Source: Theocolax elegans
Taxonomy: Eukaryota > Arthropoda > Insecta > Hymenoptera > Cerocephalidae
Assembly: GCA_026168455.1 (NCBI GenBank)
Contig: CM047426.1
Location: 65,749,342-65,813,341 of the forward strand
Direction: 5' to 3'
Length of the DNA: 64,000 nucleotides
Position 1 is the stretch's first letter. Each line of letters opens with the position of its first letter. Below are positions 10,834 through 20,351 of this stretch, piece by piece. The notes below the pieces were generated by a model that was not told where the DNA came from, made no database searches, and saw nothing but the letters and a program-made list of their open reading frames with translations. The position numbers and the translations under genes were made by a program.

Positions 10834-11607
10834 GTTGCTACATCACATGTTTCATCCTTACTTTTATATGTATCCTTGTTTTGATTTTTATTATTTTTCT
10901 TCGGTTTTCTACAATTTGCTGCTCTGTGTCCAATAATTCCGCAATTATTACACTTCGTTTTAGCCTCCTTTTTATAATTGTTATTATAACCTTTTCCGCT
11001 TTTATTTGAAAAAACGCCTTTGTTTTGTTTATTATTATTTTTATTGACAATTAATGCATTATGATCCCTGACATTACTATCTCTACGCGTTTCAAATTTT
11101 TCTGTTATTTTAATTCTTAGTATTGCTGGATTAGGTAGAATGTCTCTTGATGCAATAGCACATCTAAAATTTTCGAAATTTTCAGGCAAACTACGTAGCA
11201 TAATTACCGATAATAAATCATCATTGATCGGTACATCCACCGAAGTTAGTTTATCTGTAATGTCTGAGAGTTCATGTAAGTGTTCGTGAATATCGCCGTC
11301 GTTGTTCCTGATTGATAAATTTTGATTGATAAATTTTCTCAAGTTTGTTCCACATTTCTTTTGCGGTAAGACATCCCTTCAATTGATTTATTTCAATCGG
11401 ACTAATCGCCAGCACTAAGTCCGATTGTGCTTTTCTATCAGCTGTCATCCAATCTTTATATGCAGTATCGGTTGACTCGGGCTTAACTATTGTGCCATTT
11501 ACATAATCCCAAGCGTCGTTTTTGATGAGGATTGCAGTCATTTGCAATTTCCACGTATCATAATTTGTCTTATTAAGGACTTCGAATTTTACACCGTTGA
11601 AATTCAT
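10834..11607 (-). pseudogene. gag: Copia-1 gag remnant with CCHC zinc knuckle
   Basis: Two minus-strand frames (11272-11607, then 10834-11342) overlap by 70 bp and together look like a Copia gag. The N-terminal part has the YDTWKLQMTAIL and LTAKEMWNKLEKIYQS patterns of UBN2-type gag. The second has LDxLTSVDVPINDDLLSVIMLRSLP and ends in a knuckle CNNCGIIGHRAANC (C-x2-C-x4-H-x4-C) in a Lys/Asn-rich tail. A frameshift separates the halves. The C-terminal end is cut by the insertion at 10828; beyond that point the open frame is fortuitous. The start is 85 bp downstream of the primer-binding site, as expected. Confidence 0.85.
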
Positions 11608-11692
11608 TCTTCCTTATTATATTGGGACTTGTAATGCACTATAATTACTTCGAGTGAATTTTCTGTATCTGAATACTTTCTATCTTTTTATC

Positions 11693-11705
11693 TGGGCCCA
11701 TAACC
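11693..11705 (-). other. Copia-1 primer-binding site
   Basis: Minus strand GGTTATGGGCCCA lies immediately after a CA-terminated LTR end. The identical 13-mer follows the LTR of Copia-2 (58241-58253). It matches the type of site used by insect copia elements, complementary to an internal part of initiator tRNA-Met. Confidence 0.8.
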
Positions 11706-11965
11706 TGTTGTCGTGGATTATTAAATTACGTATAGATAAAAAGAAAACGACTCAACACACAAATCAGAGTCAGACATATTTTAATATATATTATAACCAA
11801 TAAATACAGATACAGCAGGATTGACGTGTGGTAACATACTAAAAGAAACAATACATAGTGAATACGATTTGAACAAATAACAAAAGACAAAAGTGCAGAT
11901 GTTTAATTGTTAATTAAATAGAGTGTTTAAATATAAGATGATCATATATTATATTAAATTCAACA
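11706..11965 (-). repeat. Copia-1 5' LTR (start tentative)
   Basis: The inner end is fixed by the primer site; the LTR ends CGACAACA on the minus strand. The outer end is placed at a TGTTGAAT word giving TG..CA termini and 260 bp, close to the 340 bp of Copia-2. No second LTR copy is in the window to confirm it. Confidence 0.45.
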
Positions 11966-12304
11966 GTATATACATAATTTTTTTTTTTTTATTTAACGTT
12001 GCTCTATTTATGCTGCCAGGGCTAATCAGCGGCGGAGGTGAACGGTGTGTCTGTAAACAAAGCACATCTCGTTGAAACAGTGGTGCTTGTGTCCATCGGA
12101 AGATATCATCGGTCACTGTAATTAGTCTAATAATTACAGTTTCCTGTCCTCCCGCTGGAACCACCGCGATCCTCTTTACATCTTCGCGTCCCTAACGTTC
12201 CCTATAGTTCAGATGCCCGTGCCTCTCATGCACTGACAAGTGCACGAAACGTACGCGCACCCGAACTGGCATCACATTATAGTGACACGCCGGGCCACTG
12301 AGTC
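11966..12304. other. Unassigned flank upstream of Copia-1
   Basis: A poly-T run followed by mixed sequence. I find no gene and no second copy within the window. Confidence 0.35.
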
Positions 12305-12860
12305 GCATATACATAATTTTATATACACAATAAAATAAATAAACTAACTAGTAACAATCCCTTATATTTATTGTCCGTTTAAATAGCGCCATCAGCGCCA
12401 TCATATACACATAAGTACAATGCATATCGAATTTTATGTAACCCGCGTCCTGTATCCAAATTTGAATTTCAAATTTCCTTTATTTTATTACAAAAATATT
12501 TATTTATAACAATTCTCTTTTTTTATTTATTTTTTAATACAAAAAATCGAATAGAAAAAAAAGAATTATAATAAAAAAATTTATTTATTAGAAAAAAACT
12601 AATATTTTTATAATAAAAATTGATATAAAAAAATATTTACCACACACAAAAATAAAATTTTGGAAAAAATCTAAACGTCAAACCCTATAAAGCATGTTTT
12701 CAACATGTCCTAATTTTTCTGCAATTTTAAATTAAAATTTAATTAAAATTTTTAAATGAAATTAAACAAAAAACTTTGTTCTTAAACTTGAAAAATTTGG
12801 ACTTGAACGTTAAATAAACATAACGAATTTTTTCTAAATATAAGCCTATCTTTAATATTA
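12305..12860 (-). repeat. Dispersed repeat 'B', 3' half, inverted copy
   Basis: The reverse complement of this block matches 51830-52370 almost throughout, including the landmark stretches GATACGGGACGCGGGTTACAT and ATGGCGCTGATGG. It is the tail half of repeat family B, whose fullest copy is 50139-52370. No coding potential. Confidence 0.8.
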
Positions 12861-13506
12861 AATAATTTAACAGATTTGTGCATTTTATTCTTTATTTTGA
12901 AAAAAAATATTCAAATATTAATTTTTCCTGTTAAAGTTCAACTATTTTGTGCACTCATGGTTGAAGACAGATTTCGATATTGATGGATTTTAAACTGGAA
13001 AAAGATTCATGAAAAATTTTTTTTTTATTTTACTAATTTTTTATAAACTATCCGCCATATTTATTTTTGTAAACAAAATTTTTTAATTGGGCTCGGTTTT
13101 GGATTTAGCATACTGAAAAACATAAGGGACGGTATCTTGGATCAATTCACTGTTCCATTTTACAAATGAATTTTGCGATCAAATATAGGTCCAGAAAATG
13201 ACGTCTTTGGTCGTTAATGGGTTAATTGGCGACGTTTCCATCAATGTCCTCCATCCTCATCAGGCTATACTATTTCGTCAATTATTGCACATATATGGCA
13301 TGTATAATCTCCATAGTAATTCTAATGTGTCACACTTTCTTCTCTTAATACTCCACATACACCATCATATTTCTTAAATTACTAAATATATAAATAAATA
13401 AATAATTTAAAATAACATATAAAACAAATAAGCAGCAAAATCAGTCAAAAATAAAAAAATATCTAACAAATAACAAAAGTTACTAGTCATATCAAAGATA
13501 GTTGCT
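12861..13506. other. AT-rich stretch, no gene seen
   Basis: AT-rich sequence without supportable coding frame. It may be older copies of dispersed repeats. Confidence 0.35.
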
Positions 13507-13715
13507 AATCTAATATATCACTTTTTTCACAAAACTAAATCCGTTACGAGATCCGCCATCTTGGATTTGAAAATTCCGACATTTCGACATCAGATTCATG
13601 ATCGGCAACCCCAAAAACCCCCGAGTAAGAGTTTCTAATATTATATATCACTTTCTCCACAAAACTGAATTCGCCACGAGGTCCGCTATTTTGAATCCGC
13701 CATCTTGGATTTGAA
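13507..13715. repeat. Two tandem copies of a ~120-bp repeat
   Basis: CCGCCATCTTGGATTTGAAAA occurs at the end of both copies, each preceded by a TATCACTTT..CACAAAACT stretch. The second copy carries a small internal duplication. Confidence 0.7.
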
Positions 13716-13944
13716 AATTTCTTAAAAGACAAGGTCTTTTGCAATTTGGAAAAAGCATTGTTTTGTAAAGTTGTATTGGAGAAAAATATCTAGGCTACAA
13801 GAAATGTGTAAATTTGCCCATTTAGGTCTAAAAGTAAAAACTCGAAGCTAAAGAACCCGCAATTATGCAGGTAAGGTCGCAATGATCGAGGGTTAATTAA
13901 CAAGGTCTTCTTATTGCCACCCGCACTTATCTACCGACGATTGC

Positions 13945-14245
13945 AATCTACAAAATAACGTAATGTAACTCGGTTTTTACTTTCGAAACGTTCCTTTGTA
14001 ACGTAACTAAAAATCAAATATATTTTCGTTTCGTTATTTTGTACCGGAACGAAAGAACATTTGACTATCTTTACGTTCATGAGTATTGTAACGAAAGTCA
14101 AATGCAATTTCGTTCCGTTCTTCTATACCATAACGAAAGTCGTATGTACTTTCGTTTCGGTACAAAATAACGAAAAAAAAAAATTTGTTACATCACATAT
14201 AATAAGTAACGTAACGTAACTAAAGTTTGAGTTACCAATAAGTCC
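13945..14245. repeat. Inverted CGAAAG/GTAACGTAAC repeat (MITE-like)
   Basis: Left and right parts are inverted relative to each other: TTTCGTTTCGTTATTTTGTACC near 14020 against GGTACAAAATAACGAAA near 14160, with GTAACGTAAC words at both ends. This looks like a non-autonomous inverted-repeat element; precise ends are not determined. Confidence 0.5.
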
Positions 14246-14280
14246 CTGGTTTGCATTTAAGGAGAAATTGTTATAGCTAA

Positions 14281-14415
14281 CTAGGGGGGCCGAGCCCCCC
14301 TGCGCGCTGCCGCGCGCCAACCCCCCGCGCGCTTCGCGCGCAAGTTTCTTATCTCAGGCTGCGTCTGAGAACAGAAACTTATAAGGCACGACCGAATATA
14401 GCTCGCGCTTCGCGC
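14281..14415 (+). repeat. Cluster of perfect GC-rich hairpins, copy 1
   Basis: Consecutive short palindromes in AT-rich surroundings: GGGGGGCCGAGCCCCCC, GCGCGCTGCCGCGCGC, GCGCGCTTCGCGCGC, CTCAGGCTGCGTCTGAG and GCGCTTCGCGCTC-type words. A second copy is at 50139-50275. It marks the left end of repeat family B. Whether the hairpins act as RNA or DNA is unknown. Confidence 0.85.
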
Positions 14416-14637
14416 TCGCACCGTTGGTGGTTTTTGTTCTTATATACAATAATAAATAATAATAAAAAAAAAAAATTAGAATTGTAATTATAGTATACAG
14501 AATTATTATTTTGCATATATATATATATATATATATATCTTCAGAAACACTAGATAGATTTAACAAAGTAATTCCGTGAACTAATAACATATGATGATTA
14601 AAATATTGGGTATTCATTACATTTTTTACTAAACTGA

Positions 14638-14713
14638 GGCCTGCGATGGCTCGGCCGGTAGGGCGTCGGACTCGTAATCTGGAGGTCCTAGGTTCGATTC
14701 CCGGCCCCGGCCG
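14638..14713 (+). repeat. tRNA-Thr(CGT)-like SINE head
   Basis: It has A-box-like TGGCTCGGCCGGTAGG and B-box GGTTCGATTCC at tRNA spacing. An anticodon arm with loop CTCGTAA (anticodon CGT) is flanked by a weak 5-bp stem. The acceptor stem pairs poorly, and the sequence sits inside repeat B where copy 2 lacks it. It is therefore a tRNA-derived SINE or retropseudogene, not a working tRNA. Confidence 0.7.
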
Positions 14714-15730
14714 ATTGATACAAGCACCATATATATATATGTATGTTCTAATAATAAATTTAAAATGTATTTATAGATGTTGTAATGGTAAGTGATGTAC
14801 TCACTTAACATTATACGAATCAGGTAGGTAGAGTCGAATGCTATAAATAGATATAGGCATATTCGACGGCACGAACGACTGATACCCGCGCGAGGAGAGA
14901 GGAAATCGGGGGGAGAGTCGCGCGCGCACGACAACTCGATAGAGAGACAATATCGCGACGACACGTGAGACGAAGCATCCCGGTTTAACGGTATTTTGGC
15001 GATACGTAATTTTTCCGTGGAGTTCTGTCGTTTGTTTTTGTTCGTTTGTGATACCGTAGGTGACTTTTGTTTTACGGTGTATTCTGGTGCATTGGTGTTA
15101 CACACGCACACGAAAGAAAGTGATCGGTGGTCGATATATTCTCCCACCGACATTTTTCCCTTTTGAACGACAAAAAGACGATAGGAGAAAGGAATTGTTC
15201 TTTTCCGGTATTCGAGGTCCGAGGAAGATAAATAAAAGTAAGTGGTACCACTTTCGTGCGAATAATTATTATCTGTTTTAGTTAATGCGAGCGTACGGGT
15301 AATATTAAGATAGTTAGTTCGCGTACCCCTTTCCCCTCTCGCGTTGAGTCAGTGTTTTCGACTCAATCTCCGTGCGTTTTGACCTCAACCATACGGTTAA
15401 ATGTTATTGTTTTCAATCATCTGTTTTTAACTAAATAAATCTATTATTTGTTAATTTAGTTCAACCCGTGTTGATTTATAATTTTTTCCAACCGGCGTAT
15501 TATAATTTTATTCCTCCGTTTCCCTTCGAGTCGTATTACAAGATACGAATTTTCGCGGACTCACTTTTAACTTTCTTTCCGCGGTCCATTTTAGGAAAGA
15601 ATATCATCATTTTTACCTGCTGTTGTTGGGAATCGTAATTCGATTTCCATACAACTTTAACGGCAAGTGTGCGGACAGGTAACCGCAGCCGCTGCGCGGG
15701 AAGATTCTGTAAACAACATATATAGATATA

Positions 15731-16523
15731 TGAGCAAATCCACAGAACCTTTAATTTTGGGGAAGCGGGTAATATAGTAGTAAATAAGCAGACTTAGCAA
15801 CATTATAACAACGGTTTCTGGTAGAAAAAGTAATTCGATGAAGGGTCTTTATCATTTTTTTAAAGTTGTTTTCATTAGCTTTTTGTTAGAGGCTTCATAA
15901 AGTTGCATTTTTGCAAATTTGACGATGGAAGTAGTACTCATCTTCTATTTTTTAAGCTTATAGAAATTATAATTCTTCACCAAATGTTACAGAAATTTTT
16001 TTTGACAACCTACACCATCTACCTTATTAAACTAAAAGTGTTAGAATAGTGTGCCTTCATGATACAGAAAAATAAAAATCGCAACTCTTGAGGAAGTCAG
16101 TTTTTGTAAATTTAGGAAATTTTAGAATTTTGATATTATACAAATATAAGTTTTGTTTATAGCTATTGTGACTAATATTGCTTTTTTCGATTTGCAATAA
16201 GGATTCTTATTCTTTTTTGTGCTTAGCTGTGCCTCTTTTTCTTTACTAGCAATTCTACCTTAAACTTTTCAAAATCTCGGGCCCCTAGTCTTCCAAATTT
16301 TCATTTTCGCATGGCACACTCGACATTCACAAAAAAAGCATATATAAACTATATCTCTTTACTTTTTAGTAGATTATTGAGTCATCTACGTAAAACCTCA
16401 ATTGAATTTTTTGTTAATTTAGATAATATAAGCTGTATAAAAGTATAAAATTTTATACCTTTGAACTGAAGTTCAAATTGACTATACGAAATAGGTTATT
16501 TCAACAGAAAAGCTAATATAAAT

Positions 16524-16573
<50 letters not shown>

Positions 16574-17166
16574 GCGCGCGCGCACACATACACACACATA
16601 TCATTCAGTCAGCCTTACGAAAGTAGTTTGTTTACCATTAAAGAGAAGTATGCGAAAAGAAAATTATTTATCATGTAATGAATGTTTCAAATAATTTGCC
16701 ATGTACTCATTACCAATTGAAACCTTCAAGTTGGAAGATTTATGGAGCAAAAAATGAAATTCCTGTTACAAGTACTCAAGCAAAAAAAACCATTGTTACT
16801 AGGAAAAGAAAATTACAGTACTGTAACGGCACTTGAAAACATCCTTTTATATGAAAAATTGTTGTTAGATATTTCAATTTTTGTTAAATAAGAGACTTAA
16901 TTATGTTGTTATATTCATAAATTATAGAATAAAAAATGTTCTGTTTATTTACGAAGTGATTTTTTATAATTTACCCTATGATACCCTTCATTAATATTTT
17001 AATCGTTAATTTCTTAGATAAGTCTTGAAAAGAAATAGGGGCCCTCATATTTTCCTACTATTTAACCTCTAAAGAAGTAGAAATCTCCATTAAAATCAAT
17101 GTGCCTCTCAAAAAAAAAAAAAAAAAAATTTTCAAATGAAAATCAAAGGTTCCGTGGATTTGCTCA
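15731..17166. mobile_element. 1436-bp TA-flanked non-autonomous DNA transposon
   Basis: Ends are TGAGCAAATCCACAGAACC and its inverted near-copy (one mismatch in about 24 bp). TA duplicates flank it (15729-15730, 17167-17168). The empty site is preserved in the 3' LTR (25601-25620), where the flanks join with one TA. There is no transposase reading frame. TA target and terminal inverted repeats suggest Tc1/mariner superfamily mobilisation, which is inference. It carries an (AC)n tract at 16525-16600 and a poly-A near 17115. A second copy's end lies at 7468-7593. Confidence 0.93.
16525..16600 (+). repeat. (AC)n/(GC)n microsatellite
   Basis: About 46 bp of pure AC dinucleotide, then a short CGCG tract and more ACAC, inside the TA element. 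Confidence 0.95.
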
Positions 17167-17297
17167 TATATATTTTATCGAGTCATTAAGTGTACAATAT
17201 CTAGTCGGCGAAATTGTACAAGTTTAGTTCGCCACGAACTAAAGATACGTAAGACGGACGACTCGGTAAGTTTTCCCCGGGCAAGCACACCGTTACA

Positions 17298-17310
17298 TGG
17301 TGCCCAACTA
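17298..17310 (+). other. Gypsy primer-binding site
   Basis: TGGTGCCCAACTA directly follows the 5' LTR end. This is the expected TGG-initial complement of a tRNA 3' end (family variant of the TGGCGCCCAAC site). Confidence 0.8.
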
Positions 17311-18488
17311 AGTGAAGGAAAAAGTCCCTAGACGTTAGGATAACTGATTGCGCGTACACGGCGCGCGACAAGGGAATAGGAACGGACCGGAATTGAATTG
17401 TTTGAACATATGCTCGGTTGATTTACGTGTGTTTAAGGATTAATACGTTAGTTACGTGGATTAATGTATTAATTATTGTCGACAATTGAATTAATTGAAT
17501 TGCAATTAATTTCAATTAATAAATTATTGTGTTTGACAATAATTTAGATAACTTTATCGGATTTTCTTCGTTTTTTTTGTTTTTTTATCAGGAAGAAATC
17601 CGAAGTCGACAGTAATAAAATTTTTTTTTAGATAATTATTGACACACGTAAATTATAATAATTTCAGATTTATTTATTTATATGAGATAGAATGGTTTGA
17701 GGTCCGCGATTTAATAACACGTGTCCCTGATTCCGTATAGGTTAGTCGGAAAATTAGCGAGAATAATTTTTGCGACTTAATAAAAATTGTTAATACCTGT
17801 GCAAGGGTGTGATTTTTGGAATTTGCTTTTGTTATAATTTTGACTACGCGTATCGGCTCTCGCGTCATAATAAAAATTGTATTTATTTTTTTTTATGTAA
17901 TACGCGATTGTAAGAGGTCACTGCGTCAGATATTCTATATAGTTAGGTAGGAATATATTTATTTGTTAATTTATTTATTGATAATTTATTAATTTATTTG
18001 TTAATTCGTTGACGAATTTGTTTAATTTTAAGTATATTTGCGTGCGCTGGTGACCGAGAGCCGAGGATAATCCGTTTTCTTCCTCATTTTTATCGGATTA
18101 AAAATTTTTTTTTTATTTGTTTATTACTTCGTTTGATTTATTTATTGTACAAAAGTTTTTTTTTGGTTTTGTTGTAGATCGGATACAGTATTTTAAAATA
18201 AATTAAACTGAAACGCGTATAACAAATTTAAATTGAAAGTGAAATTTAATTTATTTTGTGAAATAGTTGTCAAAATTATAAAATTTTTTATCACAAGCAA
18301 GTTTCAAATTGGTGAGCGTAAGGTGTTTGTTTAAAAGGGAAAAGATCACAACCTTCAACACAGTGACCCAATAATTTAGTAGTTTAACGCTACCTAGTGT
18401 TGAATAACAGGACCTTGCACAAGTACCTGCGGAAGCGATTTTTCTTTATTTTGTTTTGTTAAGAAATCGGCGATAATTTTAAGTTAGT
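17311..18488 (+). other. Gypsy untranslated leader
   Basis: About 1.2 kb of AT-rich leader between primer site and gag start. No ORF of substance. It presumably contains packaging and dimerisation signals, but none can be pinpointed. Confidence 0.6.
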
Positions 18489-20351
18489 ATGGCAGAGTCG
18501 ATGACTAACCAGATTGACAACTGGATTGATACTCAATCCGGTGAACAGATCAAGGCTCACCTCGAGTCGTTGGAGATGCGGGTTGACGGCCCAAATTATA
18601 AAAGAGCCGAGCGTCTCCAACGGTGGTTAATGGGTAATTATACGGCTCAGGATTTCGCTGAAGAAACAAATCTGTTGGCAGATCGCGAAAGGCGAAATAG
18701 GCGGAGGTCGGTTTGGTTTGAAGCTATGTTCGCCCAGAATCCGGCACTACCTGATCCGGATTCTGATTCAAATGTTGTAGAAGTTTTACAACAGACTCTT
18801 GCGCTGGACGTTCTAGACGTAGAAAGGCAAGAGACAGACGTAGATGCTGAGGTAGATCAGCATACGGAGGATCAGCAATCCGAGGTCTCCAGCCAAGAAG
18901 CTAACAAAGAGGAATGGATCACGTTAGTGTCTACAGGCGGAGCACAGTTTGAAATACCGGAAACATTCGCTGCAATGTTGACGTTGCAGTTGAAACAACA
19001 GGCCGTCATGACAGCACGGATAAAAGATTTGGAGGATCAAGTGAGTACTCTGAGATTGGACTTCTACGCCCGCGATGGTACGCAGAGAACGAGTACCAAC
19101 AGAAATAGAGAGCCGAACCAACATGTCCGATTCCAGGACACGTATACGTGTCACACACTGGATGATACGGACGAAAGACCACGACAAGTGCAGGCAGAGT
19201 GTGAGGGTTATCAAGCACCTCAAGCACCTGCTAGAGGAGCTTTGGGGAGGGGCGAGATATGGAGACAAGGTCAGCCTCCATATTCTAGCTCTCCCTACCC
19301 TAGTCGGATGGACTCGAACGTAACCGGCCAGTCTACAACTAGATCGGCCGGGACAGTGCGCGATGTCGGCGCAATTGTTCGTAAGTGGGGAGTTCGATTC
19401 TCTGGAGACAAAAGCCAGAGTATCGAAGCATTTCTTGCGCGAGTAGAAGATTGTAGGATACTCGCCAACCTCAGCGAGGACGAGGTGTTACCGTCCTTGT
19501 CGGAACTTCTCACCGATAACGCAGCTACGTGGTATCGGAATGTGAAGGATAGATGGCACTCCTGGCAAGATTTTGTGAGATACGCCAAGATGTGGTACGG
19601 AATGGGCCAGAGTTATCAACAACGGCTCATCGAGGAGTCTAACGCTCGCACGCAAGGCGAAGATGAGCCGGTAAGGGATTATATCACCTGCTCGATTGCG
19701 ATTATGCGTAAGCTCAAGCCGATTCCGGATGAGCGGAGCCAGTTAGATCACCTGTACCGCAATATGCTACCTCAACTCCAACGTTTATTTAAGAGAGTTG
19801 AAGCTCGGTCGATCGAGAGTTTTTTGCAATTGGCGTTGGACGCCGAGCAAACACTCGAACGAGAAAAATTATATCGGCCGCCTCCCGCAGAAGAAGACTT
19901 GATGCTACCTGAGTTAGCATATAAGTCGCGGAATAAGAAGCGGCCGAACGCTAAACCAAAGGTAGCAAGCGTAGCCAAGGAATCGAGTGAACCGGCTCCA
20001 ACAGATCTTTTGGAACGGTTCACCAAAATCCTCGAGGAGACGCTAGTCTCCGTTAAGACGAGTTGCCATACAGCTGGGGTGAGAGGCAAGGTGGATGTCT
20101 CTCAAAGCAAGAAGACCCACAGATCACCTCCTCGGTTCAAATGGGGACAGAGGAAGGGTAATCGCAAGAGTCCTGACCGACAGTCATCGAGTGGCCATAC
20201 GTCAAGAAACGACGAGAAGTCGAATGCCGGTGATAAGGAAAAGCGAAAGGAGGTTGTCCCCAAGCCCGTAGCTTGCAATATATGTGGCAAACTGGGCTAT
20301 ACAATTAGGACGTGTCCTGATTGTGCAAAAAACGCGCGGGGAAGCGGCTAG
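18489..20351 (+). CDS. gag: Gypsy Gag polyprotein
   Basis: 620 residues, structural protein that forms the retrotransposon particle and packages RNA. An acidic N-terminal third (residues 90-150) and a coiled-coil-like helix (about 165-195) precede the Ty3-type capsid domain (about 295-445: RKWGVRFSGDK, FLARVEDCR, WYRNVKDRWHSW). A basic tail with KR-rich words follows, then one zinc knuckle at residues 596-609, CNICGKLGYTIRTC. The usual histidine is tyrosine (Y604), consistent with a CAT-to-TAT change, so zinc binding is probably lost. The frame is otherwise intact. The start codon follows a short AT-rich leader and is the first in frame. Pol follows by -1 frameshift within the last 25 nt. Confidence 0.92.
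   Translation: MAESMTNQIDNWIDTQSGEQIKAHLESLEMRVDGPNYKRAERLQRWLMGNYTAQDFAEETNLLADRERRNRRRSVWFEAMFAQNPALPDPDSDSNVVEVLQQTLALDVLDVERQETDVDAEVDQHTEDQQSEVSSQEANKEEWITLVSTGGAQFEIPETFAAMLTLQLKQQAVMTARIKDLEDQVSTLRLDFYARDGTQRTSTNRNREPNQHVRFQDTYTCHTLDDTDERPRQVQAECEGYQAPQAPARGALGRGEIWRQGQPPYSSSPYPSRMDSNVTGQSTTRSAGTVRDVGAIVRKWGVRFSGDKSQSIEAFLARVEDCRILANLSEDEVLPSLSELLTDNAATWYRNVKDRWHSWQDFVRYAKMWYGMGQSYQQRLIEESNARTQGEDEPVRDYITCSIAIMRKLKPIPDERSQLDHLYRNMLPQLQRLFKRVEARSIESFLQLALDAEQTLEREKLYRPPPAEEDLMLPELAYKSRNKKRPNAKPKVASVAKESSEPAPTDLLERFTKILEETLVSVKTSCHTAGVRGKVDVSQSKKTHRSPPRFKWGQRKGNRKSPDRQSSSGHTSRNDEKSNAGDKEKRKEVVPKPVACNICGKLGYTIRTCPDCAKNARGSG

Larger units (their letters stand above)
14781..17297 (+). repeat. 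Gypsy 5' LTR (with nested insertion)
   Basis: Without the nested element and its TA duplication the LTR is about 1079 bp. It starts TGTAATGG and ends CCGTTACA, directly followed by the primer site. From 14857 (GGCATATTCGACGG) it matches the 3' LTR. The first 76 bp have no counterpart in the 3' LTR. CTATAAATAG near 14840 is a plausible TATA box within that unique part. Confidence 0.9.

Noticed and set aside
14638..14713. Functional tRNA-Thr gene
   Set aside because: Acceptor stem pairs badly and it lies as an insertion in a repeat; a SINE head is more likely.
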